A stretch of DNA of 64,000 nucleotides from Methanomicrobiaceae archaeon (lineage in GTDB: Archaea; Halobacteriota; Methanomicrobia; Methanomicrobiales; Methanomicrobiaceae), in the NCBI GenBank assembly GCA_029762625.1, contig JARVGI010000007.1, positions 46,365-110,364 on the forward strand, given 5' to 3'. The translations under genes and the position numbers were made by a program. A model generated the notes under the pieces. The model was not told the DNA's origin, did not search any database, and was given only the letters and a program-made list of their open reading frames with translations. Position 1 is the stretch's first letter; every line of letters begins with the position of its first letter. This document shows positions 36,818-46,450 of the stretch, in pieces.

Positions 36818-37714
36818 TTACAGCCCGGTTCGCACCCGCGCGGCTGCGGTCGCCATATTGCGCAGTTTAGCAAACGCCGCCTCTCGCGTGAGCATGCGCA
36901 GCCCGCAGTCGGGGTCGATGAGCAGCGTCGCCGGGTCGAAGGAGTCGACCGCCTGCCGGATCCGGCCTTCGATGACGTCGACGCTCTCCACCGCCGGATC
37001 GGAGGAGTCGACAACGCCGTAGCCGAGCATCCTTTCCCCGAGGTCTTTGCGGCCGATAAGATCGCGGTTCGCCGGGTTGTTGGCGAACTCGAAATCGAGG
37101 ATATTGACCCGTATCCGCAGGAGGTCGTCGATGGCGTCGGCAAGGTCGCCGCAGACGTGCAGGCAGGTGGGCACCCGCAGCATGGAGGTGATGGTATGCA
37201 CCGCGTGCTGGGCGACGTGCAGGTCGGCCGCCCCGGTGGAGAGGATGGGCTCGTCGATCTGGATGATGGTCACCCCCGCATCCTCCAGCGCCCGGGCCTC
37301 GACGGCGAGCGCCTGGGCGATGTCCAGCGCCAGTTCGGCCTTGTTGCGGTAGGCAGGGGTGGCGATCCTGAGCCCGTGGGCGAGCGTCGAGGGGCCGGTG
37401 AGGATCCCCTTGACCTTGGAGTGACGCGAGAGGGCGTAGCGGGTGTCGGCGAGGGTGATGGGCTTCGTGGGCGCCCGCACGGTGCCGGTCACGTCGCGGT
37501 GCTTGATGCCGGGCATCGCTTCGGTGATCATGCCGATCATGTCGCCCCGCACCTGCCCGTCCGAGATGATGTCGATGCCCGCCTCCAGCTGGTCGGCAAC
37601 GGCCGTCTCCACCGCGTGGCTGAGCGGGTCGAAGAGGGTGCGAAGCCCTTTGCCCCGGACGACGGGGTAGCTGCCCACCACGGTCGTCGGCAGCAGTTTG
37701 CGGATCAGCGTCAT
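36818..37714 (-). CDS. metE: MetE-type methionine synthase, archaeal core form
   Basis: A 298-residue cobalamin-independent methionine synthase catalytic domain. Archaeal core MetE lacks the folate-binding N-terminal half of bacterial MetE and takes methyl groups from methylcobalamin or a corrinoid protein. Zinc ligands are visible in [10 protein letters not shown] (His, Cys), IQIDEPILS (Glu) and [11 protein letters not shown] (Cys). The N-terminus [12 protein letters not shown] is the family opening. The start overlaps the aspS stop by 4 bases, so the two are co-transcribed; the reason is not obvious. Confidence 0.9.
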   Translation of the reverse strand: MTLIRKLLPTTVVGSYPVVRGKGLRTLFDPLSHAVETAVADQLEAGIDIISDGQVRGDMIGMITEAMPGIKHRDVTGTVRAPTKPITLADTRYALSRHSKVKGILTGPSTLAHGLRIATPAYRNKAELALDIAQALAVEARALEDAGVTIIQIDEPILSTGAADLHVAQHAVHTITSMLRVPTCLHVCGDLADAIDDLLRIRVNILDFEFANNPANRDLIGRKDLGERMLGYGVVDSSDPAVESVDVIEGRIRQAVDSFDPATLLIDPDCGLRMLTREAAFAKLRNMATAAARVRTGL

Positions 37715-39000
37715 GGGGTCAACCGGTGCCGGTCACGCGGGAAGAGCACCGCCTCGCGGATGTTGGGGAGACCGAGCATGGTCATGACCAGGCGCTCGGC
37801 ACCCATCCCCCATCCCGCATGGGGGGGCATGCCGTACCGGAACGGCTCGAGGTAGAATTCGAAGCTCTCCGCAGAAAGGCCCTTGCTCTCGATCCGGCTG
37901 ACCAGAAGGTCGTGGTCGTGAACGCGCTGGGCGCCGCTGGAGAGTTCCATCCGGGGGTGCATGAGGTCGAAGGCCTTGCAGATCCCGGGCTCGTCCTCGT
38001 AGGGCATGGCGTAGTAGGGCTTGATCTCGGTGGGCCAGTCGGTGATGAAGTAGTGCTCACCCATCTCCTCGCCCAGCGCCCGCTCCGCGGCGGTGCCCAT
38101 GTCGTCGCCGTATGCGAGGTCTTCTTCGATCCGGGAGGAGGCGATGTCGATGGCCTCGGCGTACGGAAGGCGCGGGAAGGGCGCCCCCGGCACCTGGAGA
38201 TCGATGCCCAGCTGCTCGAGCGGATAGGGGCAGGTCTCGGCCACCCCGCGGTACACATCGACGACGATGCGCTCGAGAAGGTCCATCACGTCATGGTGGT
38301 CGGCGAAGGAGACCTCGACGTCGACGGAGGTCGCCTCGTTGAGGTGCCGGGTGGTGTTGTGCTCCTCGGCGCGAAAGATGGGGCCGATCTCGAAGACTTT
38401 CTCGAAGCCTGCCGCCATCATCATCTGCTTATAGAGCTGGGGGCTCTGGTTGAGGAACGCCTCCTTTTCGAAGTAGGCGATGGGGAAGAGTTCGGTCCCG
38501 CCTTCCGTCGCCGCCGCCACCACCTTCGGCGTCTGGATGTTGATGAAGCCCTCGGCGTAGAGCAGCTCGTGGATGACGCCGAGGACGCAGCTTCGCACCT
38601 GGAAGACCGCGGTGACCCGCGGACGCCGGGCGTCGAGGTACCGGCCATCGAGACGGGTGTCGAGCTCCGCGGGCACCTTTTCCGAGACGTCGAGAGGCAG
38701 CGGGACGGCGGCCAGGGCGATGATCTCGAAGGTGTCCGGGACGAGCTCGCGACCGCCGGGGGCCTTCTCGATGCCCTTGACGGTGCCGGCGACGCGGACC
38801 ACTGATTCACGCGATACCGCTTTGGCCGCCTCAACGACGGCTTCGGGAGCTTTTTTCTTGACGATGGTCACCTGGATGATGCCGGTGCGGTCCCTGATTA
38901 AAAAGAAGGAGAGGCCGCCGAGGTCGCGTATTTCGTGCACCCATCCGTGGATCTCTGCGTATTCGGTTTCCGGGGTAACACTGCTGATTGGTAGAGCCAT
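37711..39000 (-). CDS. aspS: Aspartyl-tRNA synthetase (archaeal type)
   Basis: A 429-residue class IIb synthetase. The N-terminal OB fold (residues 1-105) binds the anticodon; motif 2 is [20 protein letters not shown] and motif 3 [16 protein letters not shown] with the ATP-binding Arg. The amino-acid pocket includes [12 protein letters not shown]. Length and lack of the bacterial GAD insert fit the archaeal form. Whether it is discriminating or also makes Asp-tRNA(Asn) depends on whether the genome has AsnRS or GatCAB; that cannot be seen here. Confidence 0.96.
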   Translation of the reverse strand: MALPISSVTPETEYAEIHGWVHEIRDLGGLSFFLIRDRTGIIQVTIVKKKAPEAVVEAAKAVSRESVVRVAGTVKGIEKAPGGRELVPDTFEIIALAAVPLPLDVSEKVPAELDTRLDGRYLDARRPRVTAVFQVRSCVLGVIHELLYAEGFINIQTPKVVAAATEGGTELFPIAYFEKEAFLNQSPQLYKQMMMAAGFEKVFEIGPIFRAEEHNTTRHLNEATSVDVEVSFADHHDVMDLLERIVVDVYRGVAETCPYPLEQLGIDLQVPGAPFPRLPYAEAIDIASSRIEEDLAYGDDMGTAAERALGEEMGEHYFITDWPTEIKPYYAMPYEDEPGICKAFDLMHPRMELSSGAQRVHDHDLLVSRIESKGLSAESFEFYLEPFRYGMPPHAGWGMGAERLVMTMLGLPNIREAVLFPRDRHRLTP

Positions 39001-39084
39001 GAAAAATCCTGCTCAACTATGGATCCTCCGGCTTATTCTGTGTTGTGGAATCCGGAATGGATTCCCGCAGGCCGCACGGCCGCT

Positions 39085-39996
39085 TCATGCCCCGGCGTGC
39101 TGCCGGATCACCGCCATGAGGTCCCAGGCGAGCGATTCCGCCCGGCCCTGTGAGGTGAGGGCATAGTTGAGCTGCATTGCCCCCTCGACCTCCACGGGAT
39201 CGCGGACGTCCTGCACGAAGACGTCGACCATGCCCCCATAGAGCCGGCGCACCCCGGCGGAGTCGGGAGAAAACCCCTCGGCAGTGAGCATCGCCCCGAT
39301 TTCGGCGCGGTGCGGTGCACGGGGGGAGAAGGGGGAGAGTGCGATGACAAACCGTTCTTCCAGCGCCTCTCTCATCCCCTCGCAGCACAGAAACGGCAGG
39401 ACGCGCGAGACCGGGTTGTCCGGCCCGATGACGACCGCACGGGATTCCGCGAGGCATGCCAGCGCCTTCGCACCTGCCCGCGGACGGCGTGTGTAGACGG
39501 GTACGACGCGCTGTATCGCCGATACGTGATGCTGCATGCACTCGTATTCGAGCAGGTGCAGCCATTCGTCGTCGCATTCGACGGCAACATGCACCTCGTC
39601 GTCCGACATGGGGAGGATGGTGGACGCGATGCCGAACTGCCCGGCGATGACCTCGGTGGCGGCGGTGAGGGAGAGACCCGCCGCAAGGAGGTCGCTCCTG
39701 GCGATGTGGACGGCGCGTTCCCGGTCGCCGACGATGATGGGCTCGCTCCTCCCCATGGTCTGCAGGAAGCGGGCGGTGGCACAGGAATCGCCACGGATCC
39801 CCGACCAGTCCCGCGTACCGAGCATGCCGGAAAAGAGAAAGAGCACCGCGTCCAGCGCCGGCAGGGCGTAGTTGCCGCTCACCCACATGCCGTCGGCGGT
39901 GCCGGCGATGACCGCGAGGTCACTGTCGTCGGCAAAAGACCGCAGGCCCTGGATCAGTTTGCAGGTCTCGCCGCCGCCCGCGAGGAAGGTGATCAT
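39085..39996 (-). CDS. Divergent CofD (2-phospho-L-lactate transferase) paralogue
   Basis: A 303-residue CofD-family protein, same length as the canonical copy at 41078-41989 but with changed active-site loops. The nucleotide loop reads FLAGGGETCKLIQGL instead of FLSGGTGTPKLIAG; AGTADGMWVSG replaces VNTAEDMWVSG, losing the conserved Asn. The C-terminal loop GPDNPVSRVLPFL is kept, as is MVDVFVQDVRD. It may use another substrate, regulate F420 synthesis, or be a pseudoenzyme. It lies 59 bases after a membrane protein gene that separates it from cofD, all on one strand. Confidence 0.85.
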   Translation of the reverse strand: MITFLAGGGETCKLIQGLRSFADDSDLAVIAGTADGMWVSGNYALPALDAVLFLFSGMLGTRDWSGIRGDSCATARFLQTMGRSEPIIVGDRERAVHIARSDLLAAGLSLTAATEVIAGQFGIASTILPMSDDEVHVAVECDDEWLHLLEYECMQHHVSAIQRVVPVYTRRPRAGAKALACLAESRAVVIGPDNPVSRVLPFLCCEGMREALEERFVIALSPFSPRAPHRAEIGAMLTAEGFSPDSAGVRRLYGGMVDVFVQDVRDPVEVEGAMQLNYALTSQGRAESLAWDLMAVIRQHAGA

Positions 39997-40055
39997 TCAG
40001 TAATGATGGCGCGGCGTTCCTTTAGAGCGTTGCGGCGGGGAAAAAAGGATACGGA

Positions 40056-41039
40056 TTATTCTGTGAGGCCCGCCCCGGGAAGCAGCGTGTACTCCGGCGC
40101 GATCGCCGCCAGCACTTCCAGCGAGTAGTAGCGCAGGAAGGTGACGAAGGGCACCGAGATGAAGAGGGCGGCCACGATCAGGAAAAGGACGAAGAGTGCC
40201 ACGAGTACGATGTATATCGGCACCGATCCCCCTGCCACGGCGATGAGGAAGCCGACGATGACGAAGGGGATGGCGAGGATGATGGCGGCGACGACGACGG
40301 CGATGATCATGAGGATGCCCACGGCGATGCCGAGCAGGAATTTGACGACCGCGTAGACGAGCGCCTGTTTCCACTCGGTGCGGATGATCCGCCAGGCGGA
40401 CCGCCACCCGTCGATCACCCCGCAGTCGTCGCGGATCATGATGGGCACCACGAAGTCGATGGTAAAGAGCATGATGAGGCCCAGGAGGATCGCCAGCACG
40501 AAGACGGCCGAGATGAAGAGCAGGAAGAAGGGGACGATCACCAGCGCCCCGATATTGGATGCAAAGCCTCCGGCGGTGAAGATAAACAATGCTATCGGGA
40601 CGGCGACGACCAATAAAATCAGCACTGCAAGCCCCGCCTCGAACAGAAAGAGGCGGAACCCTTTGCCCGCCCGGGGTCCGAAATACCGCCGGATCGCGAC
40701 TTCGCCGGTGCGGAGACTATCGACGAAGACGAACTGGAATATCGCCCCGATCATCCAGAACACGATGGCGACAGCGAAGATGAGGGCGAGGAGGAGCACA
40801 AGGAACCCGGGGACCCCGCCGGGGATCCCGATGTCTGCAGGGCCGATGCCGGCGAACTCGTCGCCCGAAAAACTGTACGAAGGGCCGCTCGGGATATTGA
40901 AGCCCGTGCCCCCGACAAAGAAGGCGATCACCGCAAGACGCAGCCACACACCGGGGTCGACCGGCCAGAGCAGCGCTTTCGTCCTGTCGATAGCCGCATC
41001 CAGTACGCTGAACGCGGCGTATGTTGAAGCCATATTCAT
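40056..41039 (-). CDS. Polytopic membrane protein of the DUF7544-like type
   Basis: A 327-residue membrane protein with about six transmembrane segments, very rich in Val, Ile, Ala and Phe. A hydrophilic loop near the N-terminus (FNIPSGPSYSFSGDEFAGIG) probably faces outside. The soluble turn IRDDCGVIDGWRSAWRIIRTEW is a signature seen in archaeal proteins of this type, related to the glycerophosphodiester phosphodiesterase membrane domain. Function unknown. It sits between the two CofD-family genes (gaps 38 and 59 bases) on the same strand. Start ATG 41039 or 41033; no strong ribosome binding site. Confidence 0.75.
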   Translation of the reverse strand: MNMASTYAAFSVLDAAIDRTKALLWPVDPGVWLRLAVIAFFVGGTGFNIPSGPSYSFSGDEFAGIGPADIGIPGGVPGFLVLLLALIFAVAIVFWMIGAIFQFVFVDSLRTGEVAIRRYFGPRAGKGFRLFLFEAGLAVLILLVVAVPIALFIFTAGGFASNIGALVIVPFFLLFISAVFVLAILLGLIMLFTIDFVVPIMIRDDCGVIDGWRSAWRIIRTEWKQALVYAVVKFLLGIAVGILMIIAVVVAAIILAIPFVIVGFLIAVAGGSVPIYIVLVALFVLFLIVAALFISVPFVTFLRYYSLEVLAAIAPEYTLLPGAGLTE

Positions 41040-41077
41040 GCAGGTGATTTCGGGGGATATATGTCTTCGTATGCAGT

Positions 41078-41989
41078 TCAGGGGGCGGCGTTCCGGATGC
41101 AATCGAGGATGGCCCCGGCGAGGGCCGCGGATATATCCTCGTCCACCATGAGCGTGTCAAGCGCCGCCGCCCCCTCGATCCGGTCGGTATCGCGGGTGTC
41201 CTGCACGAAGAGGTCGACGAAGTCCTCGTAGAGAGCGAGCGTTCCTGCCGAGGTGGGGGCGTGGCCGCACGCCTCCATCAGCGCCGCCGCCGGACCGCTG
41301 ACCGGCGCATCGCCGATGAAGGGGCTGACGGCGACGACGAACCGGGTGCGGAGCGCTTCCCTGACGCCCTCGCACTCGAGGATGGGGCCGATGCTGGTGA
41401 CGGGGTTGCTCGGGCCGATGACCACCGCATCGCACCCCTCGATAGCCCCGATTACCTCCGGGGTGGCGACCGGTGGTTCGTCATAGCGGCGCACCACCCG
41501 GGCGATCGCGACCTGCCCCCGTCGTCCCACCCAGTAGTCCTGGAAGTGGAGCAGGCCTTCGGCGGTATCGATGCAGGAGGTCACCTCGGAATCGCACATC
41601 GGGAGCACCGCTGCTTTGATCCCCATCCGTTCGCAGAGCCGGGCCGTGGCCTTTGTGAGGGAGAGGCCCCGGCGGAGCATCGCCGCACGGGCCAGGTTGA
41701 CCGCACGGTCCCGGTCGCCGAGGGCGATCACCTCCGCTTCACCGAAGCGTTCCATGTACTCGTGGGTGACGAAGGTGTCGCCCCGGACCCCCCACCACGT
41801 ATCGGTGTTCAGGAGGCCCGCGAAGAGGTACATAACCGTGTCGATGTCGGGCGAGAGGTGCCCGCCGGAGACCCACATGTCCTCGGCGGTGTTCACCACC
41901 ACGCCGAGGTCGCGGTCGGCGAGGTGCCTGCGTGCCCCGGCGATCAGCTTCGGCGTCCCCGTCCCCCCCGAGAGAAACGTGATCTTCAT
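41078..41989 (-). CDS. cofD: 2-phospho-L-lactate transferase, canonical
   Basis: A 303-residue CofD, which transfers a phospholactate-type moiety from its guanylylated donor to the 7,8-didemethyl-8-hydroxy-5-deazariboflavin (Fo) acceptor, forming F420-0. Canonical motifs are ITFLSGGTGTPKLIAG, NTAEDMWVSGGHLSPDIDT, ALGDRDRA and GPSNPVTSIGPIL. It is essential for F420, the hydride carrier of hydrogenotrophic methanogenesis. It is divergent from the HD phosphohydrolase and leads a run with a membrane protein and a CofD-like paralogue. Confidence 0.95.
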   Translation of the reverse strand: MKITFLSGGTGTPKLIAGARRHLADRDLGVVVNTAEDMWVSGGHLSPDIDTVMYLFAGLLNTDTWWGVRGDTFVTHEYMERFGEAEVIALGDRDRAVNLARAAMLRRGLSLTKATARLCERMGIKAAVLPMCDSEVTSCIDTAEGLLHFQDYWVGRRGQVAIARVVRRYDEPPVATPEVIGAIEGCDAVVIGPSNPVTSIGPILECEGVREALRTRFVVAVSPFIGDAPVSGPAAALMEACGHAPTSAGTLALYEDFVDLFVQDTRDTDRIEGAAALDTLMVDEDISAALAGAILDCIRNAAP

Positions 41990-42039
41990 GACACATACTT
42001 TTATCAGGAACTATTTGTTGATTCTTAACTGAAAACGCC

Positions 42040-43245
42040 ATGAAAATCATCAAAGACCCGGTGCACGGTTACGTCGAGGTGAGCGGCGACGCCCTTGCCC
42101 TCCTCGACTCGCCCCTCATCCAGCGCCTCAGGTACGTCCGGCAGCTGGGATTCTCGCACCTGGTCTACCCGGGCGCAAACCATACCCGATTCGAGCACTC
42201 GATGGGGACCATGCACCTTGCGCAGATCTTCTGCCGTCTGCTCGGCCTCGACGCAGAGCAGGAGCGGCTGATCGCCGCCGCGGGCCTGCTCCACGACATC
42301 GGCCACGGGCCCTACTCGCACGCCACCGAGCAGCTGATGGCGGAGTTCTGCGGGCACCGCCACCACGAGGTGGAGGAACTCATCCGGGCCAATGCCGTCG
42401 CCGGGACGCTTGAAGGGCTGGGGCTGGACCCCGGCGATGTGTGCGCCGTGATCGAGGGGAACCATCCCCTCGCCGGCATCATCCACGGCGACCTCGACGT
42501 CGACCGCATGGACTACCTCATGCGGGACGCCCACTACACCGGGGTGCCCTACGGGACCGTGGACGCCCACCGGCTGATGCGCAGCACCAGTCTCACCGAC
42601 CACGGCCTCGTGGTCACGGAGAGCGGGATCAACGCCGCGGAGTCGCTGCTCATCGCCCGGACGCTGATGCGCCCGGCGGTCTATTTCCACCACGTGAGCA
42701 GGATCGCCGAGCGCATGATCCAGTTTGCCGCCTACGAGCACCTCTCCCGCATCGGGCCGGAAGAGTGCGGGCGGATGATGCGGCTCGACGATGCAGCGTT
42801 CTTTTCCGAACTGCTCGGATCCCCGAGCGACACCGCCCGCGAGGTGACCTGCATGATCTACGCCCGCCGCCTCTACAAGCGGGCCCTCTACGTGGGAAAA
42901 GACCTCGTCCATGTCCCCTCGCTGATGAACCTCACCGGGATCGCCGAAGGGAGAACCATCGCCGCGGAGATCGCTGACCGGGCGGGAATCGAAGCGTGGC
43001 AGGTGCTGGTGGACATCCCCTCCTTCCCCTCGCCCATGTCGATGGGGGTGCAGGTGAAAAACCGCCACGAGCTCGTCGATCTCGACGAAATTTCCCCGCT
43101 GGTCAACACCCTCAACGAGACGAGAAAACAGCAGTGGCGGATGGGCATCTACACGCTGCCCGAACACCGGCACCGGGTGGAGGAGGAGGCGACCGACGTG
43201 CTGCACATCAAAAAACCGACCAAACAGGACAGGCTCCTGGTATGA
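42040..43245 (+). CDS. HD-domain phosphohydrolase (dGTPase/SAMHD1-like)
   Basis: A 401-residue HD-superfamily protein. The opening KIIKDPVHGYVEVS and the metal motif H...HD...D (NHTRFEHSMG, GLLHDIGHGPYSHATE, GDLDVDRMDYLMRDA) match the dNTP triphosphohydrolase/SAMHD1-like group of archaea. It probably hydrolyses a nucleotide phosphate and may help control dNTP pools. The stop codon overlaps or abuts the ubiX start (GTATGA), so it heads the operon with ubiX-ubiD-acnX. No regulatory domain is visible. Confidence 0.9.
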   Translation: MKIIKDPVHGYVEVSGDALALLDSPLIQRLRYVRQLGFSHLVYPGANHTRFEHSMGTMHLAQIFCRLLGLDAEQERLIAAAGLLHDIGHGPYSHATEQLMAEFCGHRHHEVEELIRANAVAGTLEGLGLDPGDVCAVIEGNHPLAGIIHGDLDVDRMDYLMRDAHYTGVPYGTVDAHRLMRSTSLTDHGLVVTESGINAAESLLIARTLMRPAVYFHHVSRIAERMIQFAAYEHLSRIGPEECGRMMRLDDAAFFSELLGSPSDTAREVTCMIYARRLYKRALYVGKDLVHVPSLMNLTGIAEGRTIAAEIADRAGIEAWQVLVDIPSFPSPMSMGVQVKNRHELVDLDEISPLVNTLNETRKQQWRMGIYTLPEHRHRVEEEATDVLHIKKPTKQDRLLV

Positions 43246-43259
43246 ATACAGGGACGACT

Positions 43260-43823
43260 ATGAAGAAGAAGTATATTGTGGGCGTCACCGGGGCGAGCGG
43301 CATCATCTACGCCCGGCGGCTGCTGGAGGTGCTCTGTGAACAGGCGGAGGTGCACGTCATCATCTCGGAGATGGCGGCGCGGATCGCCCGGTTCGAGGAC
43401 GTCGACCTCGCCGGGTTCGATGCAATGTACACCGACAATGCCAACATGTTCGCCGATGTGGCCAGCGGGTCGTTTGCCGCCGACGGGATGGTGATCGTCC
43501 CCTGCAGCATGAAGACCCTCTCCTCGATCGCGGGAGGGTACGCAAGCACCCTGATCACCCGGGCGGCGGACGTCTCCCTCAAGGAAAAGCGGCCCTGCAT
43601 CCTCATGCTGCGGGAGATGCCGCTTTCCCGGATCCATTTGAAGAACATGCTTGCCGCCGACGAGGCGGGCGCCACGGTGATGGTGACCTGTCCGGCGTTC
43701 TACACCCGACCCCGGACCATCGACGACCTCGTGGACATGGTCGTTGCCCGGGCGCTCGACCATCTCGGCGTGCAGCACCACCTGAGCACACGATGGAGTG
43801 GCTATAATGCGGGAATATATTGA
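43260..43823 (+). CDS. ubiX: UbiX-family flavin prenyltransferase
   Basis: A 187-residue Rossmann-like flavoprotein that prenylates FMN to make prFMN, the cofactor of UbiD decarboxylases. The N-terminus YIVGVTGASGIIYARRL binds FMN; IVPCSMKTLSSIAGGYAS and LMLREMPLSRIHLKNML are signature segments. ATG at 43260 gives the normal family start; ATG at 43242, overlapping the HD-gene stop, is an alternative. The 3' end overlaps ubiD by 17 bases, so cofactor and enzyme are made together. Confidence 0.94.
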   Translation: MKKKYIVGVTGASGIIYARRLLEVLCEQAEVHVIISEMAARIARFEDVDLAGFDAMYTDNANMFADVASGSFAADGMVIVPCSMKTLSSIAGGYASTLITRAADVSLKEKRPCILMLREMPLSRIHLKNMLAADEAGATVMVTCPAFYTRPRTIDDLVDMVVARALDHLGVQHHLSTRWSGYNAGIY

Positions 43824-45048
43824 CGCGATGCGGGACGCGGGGGAGGTCGTCGATATCGAGGACGACGTATCCTCCACGTATGAAGCCCCGAAACTGGCAG
43901 CGAGCACCGATAAACTGGTCTTTTTCCACAAAATGGACGGCACCCGCCGGGGGGTCATGAATGTCACGGCGACGAGGACCGCCCTCTCGGTAGCGCTTCG
44001 AATCGAGGAACGGGAAATCGTACGGACGCTCGCCGGGGCCCGCTACGACGGCGAGGTGCACGAGACCGGAAGGCTGAACACACATCACCCCAACCTCTTC
44101 TCTCTGCCGGTGATGAAGCACTACCCCCTCGATGCGGGGCGCTACCTCACCTCGGGGATCGTCTTTTCCGGGTACGCCGGCGTGCAGAACGCGTCCATCC
44201 ACCGTATGCTGGTGCAGGACGACCGCAGGCTCGTGGCCCGCCTCGTTGAGGGGAGGCATACCGACAGCCTGCACTGCCTCGCGCTCGCGGCGGGCGACCG
44301 CCTCCCCGTGGCCATCGCCATCGGCGCCCACCCGGCGGTCACCTTCGCCTCATGCACCCGCGTCCCGCCGGGGAAAGAGCTTGCCTACGCCGCCGAGCTC
44401 CTCGGGGGGTCGCTCGGGGTGCACGTCTGCGAAAACGGCGTGCGGGTGCCCGACGCCGAGATCATCCTCGAAGGCTATATCGGGGCCGATAACGCCGACG
44501 AAGGGCCTTTCGTCGACATCACGGGGACCTACGACCCGGTCCGCACCCAGCCGGTCATCGAACTGACCGGGATGTATACAAAACCCGATCCCATCTACCA
44601 CGGCATCCTGCCCGGCGGTAACGAGCACAAGATCCTGATGGGCATGCCCTACGAGCCCGCCATCTACCGGGCGGTCGCCGGGGTGTGCGGGGTGCGCAAC
44701 GTGGTGCTCACCACGGGTGGGTGTGGCTACCTCCACGGGATCGTGCAGGTCAAGAAACGGACGCAGGGTGATGCCAAAAACGCCATTATGGCGGCGTTCG
44801 CCGCCCACACCTCCCTGAAGCATGTGGTGGTGGTGGACGAGGACATCGACGTCTTCTCCGCCGAAGAGGTGGAGTACGCCATCGCTACCCGGGTACGGGG
44901 CGACCGCGACCTTCTGGTGATTGCCGGCGTGCGGGGCTCCTCGCTCGACCCCTGCCAGAGCCCGGACGGCACGAACGTCAAAATCGGGATCGATGCCACT
45001 ATGGTTCTTGGCGAAGAAGAGCAGTATATACGAGCGGAGTGGGACTGA
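43807..45048 (+). CDS. UbiD-family decarboxylase, likely anhydromevalonate phosphate decarboxylase
   Basis: A 413-residue UbiD-family prFMN-dependent decarboxylase. Segments include SGIVFSGYAGVQNASIHRM, AIGAHPAVTFASCTRVP and EGYIGADNADEGPFVDITG (typical UbiD folate-like fold and prFMN site). It stands directly before the aconitase X large subunit (TGA-ATG with no gap) and after ubiX. In archaea this trio forms the anhydromevalonate-phosphate branch of the mevalonate pathway described in Aeropyrum pernix and then methanogens, so the substrate is probably trans-anhydromevalonate 5-phosphate. The older menaquinone or ubiquinone annotation does not fit a methanogen. Confidence 0.88.
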   Translation: MREYIDAMRDAGEVVDIEDDVSSTYEAPKLAASTDKLVFFHKMDGTRRGVMNVTATRTALSVALRIEEREIVRTLAGARYDGEVHETGRLNTHHPNLFSLPVMKHYPLDAGRYLTSGIVFSGYAGVQNASIHRMLVQDDRRLVARLVEGRHTDSLHCLALAAGDRLPVAIAIGAHPAVTFASCTRVPPGKELAYAAELLGGSLGVHVCENGVRVPDAEIILEGYIGADNADEGPFVDITGTYDPVRTQPVIELTGMYTKPDPIYHGILPGGNEHKILMGMPYEPAIYRAVAGVCGVRNVVLTTGGCGYLHGIVQVKKRTQGDAKNAIMAAFAAHTSLKHVVVVDEDIDVFSAEEVEYAIATRVRGDRDLLVIAGVRGSSLDPCQSPDGTNVKIGIDATMVLGEEEQYIRAEWD

Positions 45049-46218
45049 ATGCACCTCGATGCCGACGACGAAAAGATCCTCAACGGGGACTACGGCGAGA
45101 CACGCCAGAGGATGATGGAGATACTGGTGGCACTGGGCAAGGTCTTCGGCGCGGAGAAGCTTGTCCCCATCGCCAGCGCACAGGTCAGCGGAGCTTCCTA
45201 CAAGACCATCGGCAAATGGGGACTTGAATGGCTGCGGAGCCTTGATGCACGGGTTGCCGTGCCGTCGGTCCTCAATCCCATCGGCATGGACCGGGAACAG
45301 TGGTTCGAGATGGGCATCGATCCTTCATTCGCCGAGCGGCAGGAGGAGGTGCTGGCCGCCTACCGCCGCCTCGGGATCAAGCTCGAGTGCACCTGCACCC
45401 CCTACTACATCACCATCACAGGGTACGGCGACCACCTCGCGTGGTCGGAATCATCCGCCGTGGTCTACGCCAACTCTGTGATCGGGGCGAGGACCAACCG
45501 GGAAGGCGGGCCGAGCGCACTCGCCGCGGCGATCGTCGGCAAGACCCCCTTCTACGGCCTGCACGTGGTCGAAAACCGAGAACCGCAGGTCTCCGTCATG
45601 GTGGAGGGCTGCGACGCCGCGCGGGGCCTCAGGACAGACCATTTCGGCGCCATCGGCTACCTCGCGGGAAAGGAGGTGGGCAACCGCATCCCCTTTTTCT
45701 CCGGCATCCGCCCGAACAAAGACCAGCTCAAAAGTCTCGGCGCCGCCATGGCGGCGAGCGGTGCGGTGGCCCTCTTCCACGTGGATAAGATCACCCCCGA
45801 GTCCCGTGTGTTCTCCTTTGATCCGGGCAGCCTCGAGACCATTACCATCGAGACAAAGGACGTCGAGGAGGTCTTTTCGTCGATCGAGGTCGATGCAGTG
45901 GCGGTCGGCTGCCCCCACTGCTCACCGGCCGAGCTCGAGCGGATCGCGGCGCTGCTGCGGGGAAAGACCACCACCAAGCCCTTCTTCATCTTCGCCGCCC
46001 GCAGCGTCGTCCGGAGCAACCGGGAGACGGTCGACGCCATCGAGAAGAGCGGGGCGCGGGTCTACGAGGACACCTGCATGGTGGTCTCGCCAGCGATGGA
46101 GCGCTACGCCGCCATCATGGTCGACTCCGGCAAGGCGCTTGCCTATGTCCCCGGCATGTGCGGGGCGGCGGCCCGCATCGGGACGATCGAGGAATGCGTC
46201 GCCGAGGCGACCTCCTGA
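45049..46218 (+). CDS. Aconitase X large subunit, likely phosphomevalonate dehydratase
   Basis: A 389-residue AcnX (DUF521) large subunit. Cluster-binding and active-site regions are LECTCTPYYIT, SESSAVVYANSVIGARTN, VGCPHCSPAE and VYEDTCMVVSPAM. In archaea the two-subunit AcnX dehydrates 5-phosphomevalonate to trans-anhydromevalonate phosphate, feeding the adjacent UbiD-family enzyme. The small subunit (DUF126) is usually next door but is not in this cluster. The protein ends in GMCGAAARIGTIEECVAEA, a normal family end. Confidence 0.9.
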   Translation: MHLDADDEKILNGDYGETRQRMMEILVALGKVFGAEKLVPIASAQVSGASYKTIGKWGLEWLRSLDARVAVPSVLNPIGMDREQWFEMGIDPSFAERQEEVLAAYRRLGIKLECTCTPYYITITGYGDHLAWSESSAVVYANSVIGARTNREGGPSALAAAIVGKTPFYGLHVVENREPQVSVMVEGCDAARGLRTDHFGAIGYLAGKEVGNRIPFFSGIRPNKDQLKSLGAAMAASGAVALFHVDKITPESRVFSFDPGSLETITIETKDVEEVFSSIEVDAVAVGCPHCSPAELERIAALLRGKTTTKPFFIFAARSVVRSNRETVDAIEKSGARVYEDTCMVVSPAMERYAAIMVDSGKALAYVPGMCGAAARIGTIEECVAEATS

Positions 46219-46450
46219 ATCCCTCCTCGACCACTGATTTTTTTCTTTCCCTCGTTTCCCTGGCCTTCTGGCGGCGCAGACCATGCAGACCTCCCCCTGC
46301 ACGGAGGTCGGGAGGAGCGGCGAGACCGTTTCCCCGGGACCCGTGTGCCGGGATGCGGGTAACTTTTATCCCCGCACCCGCCACAGGAGGGGCAACGGCA
46401 GGCCGGAGCCGGACCTCCGGTCCCGCCGATGGAACCCGAGGTGTGAAAGC

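Noticed and set aside
43807..45048. UbiD as ubiquinone or menaquinone biosynthesis enzyme
   Set aside because: Methanomicrobiales do not make these quinones; linkage to aconitase X points to the modified mevalonate pathway.
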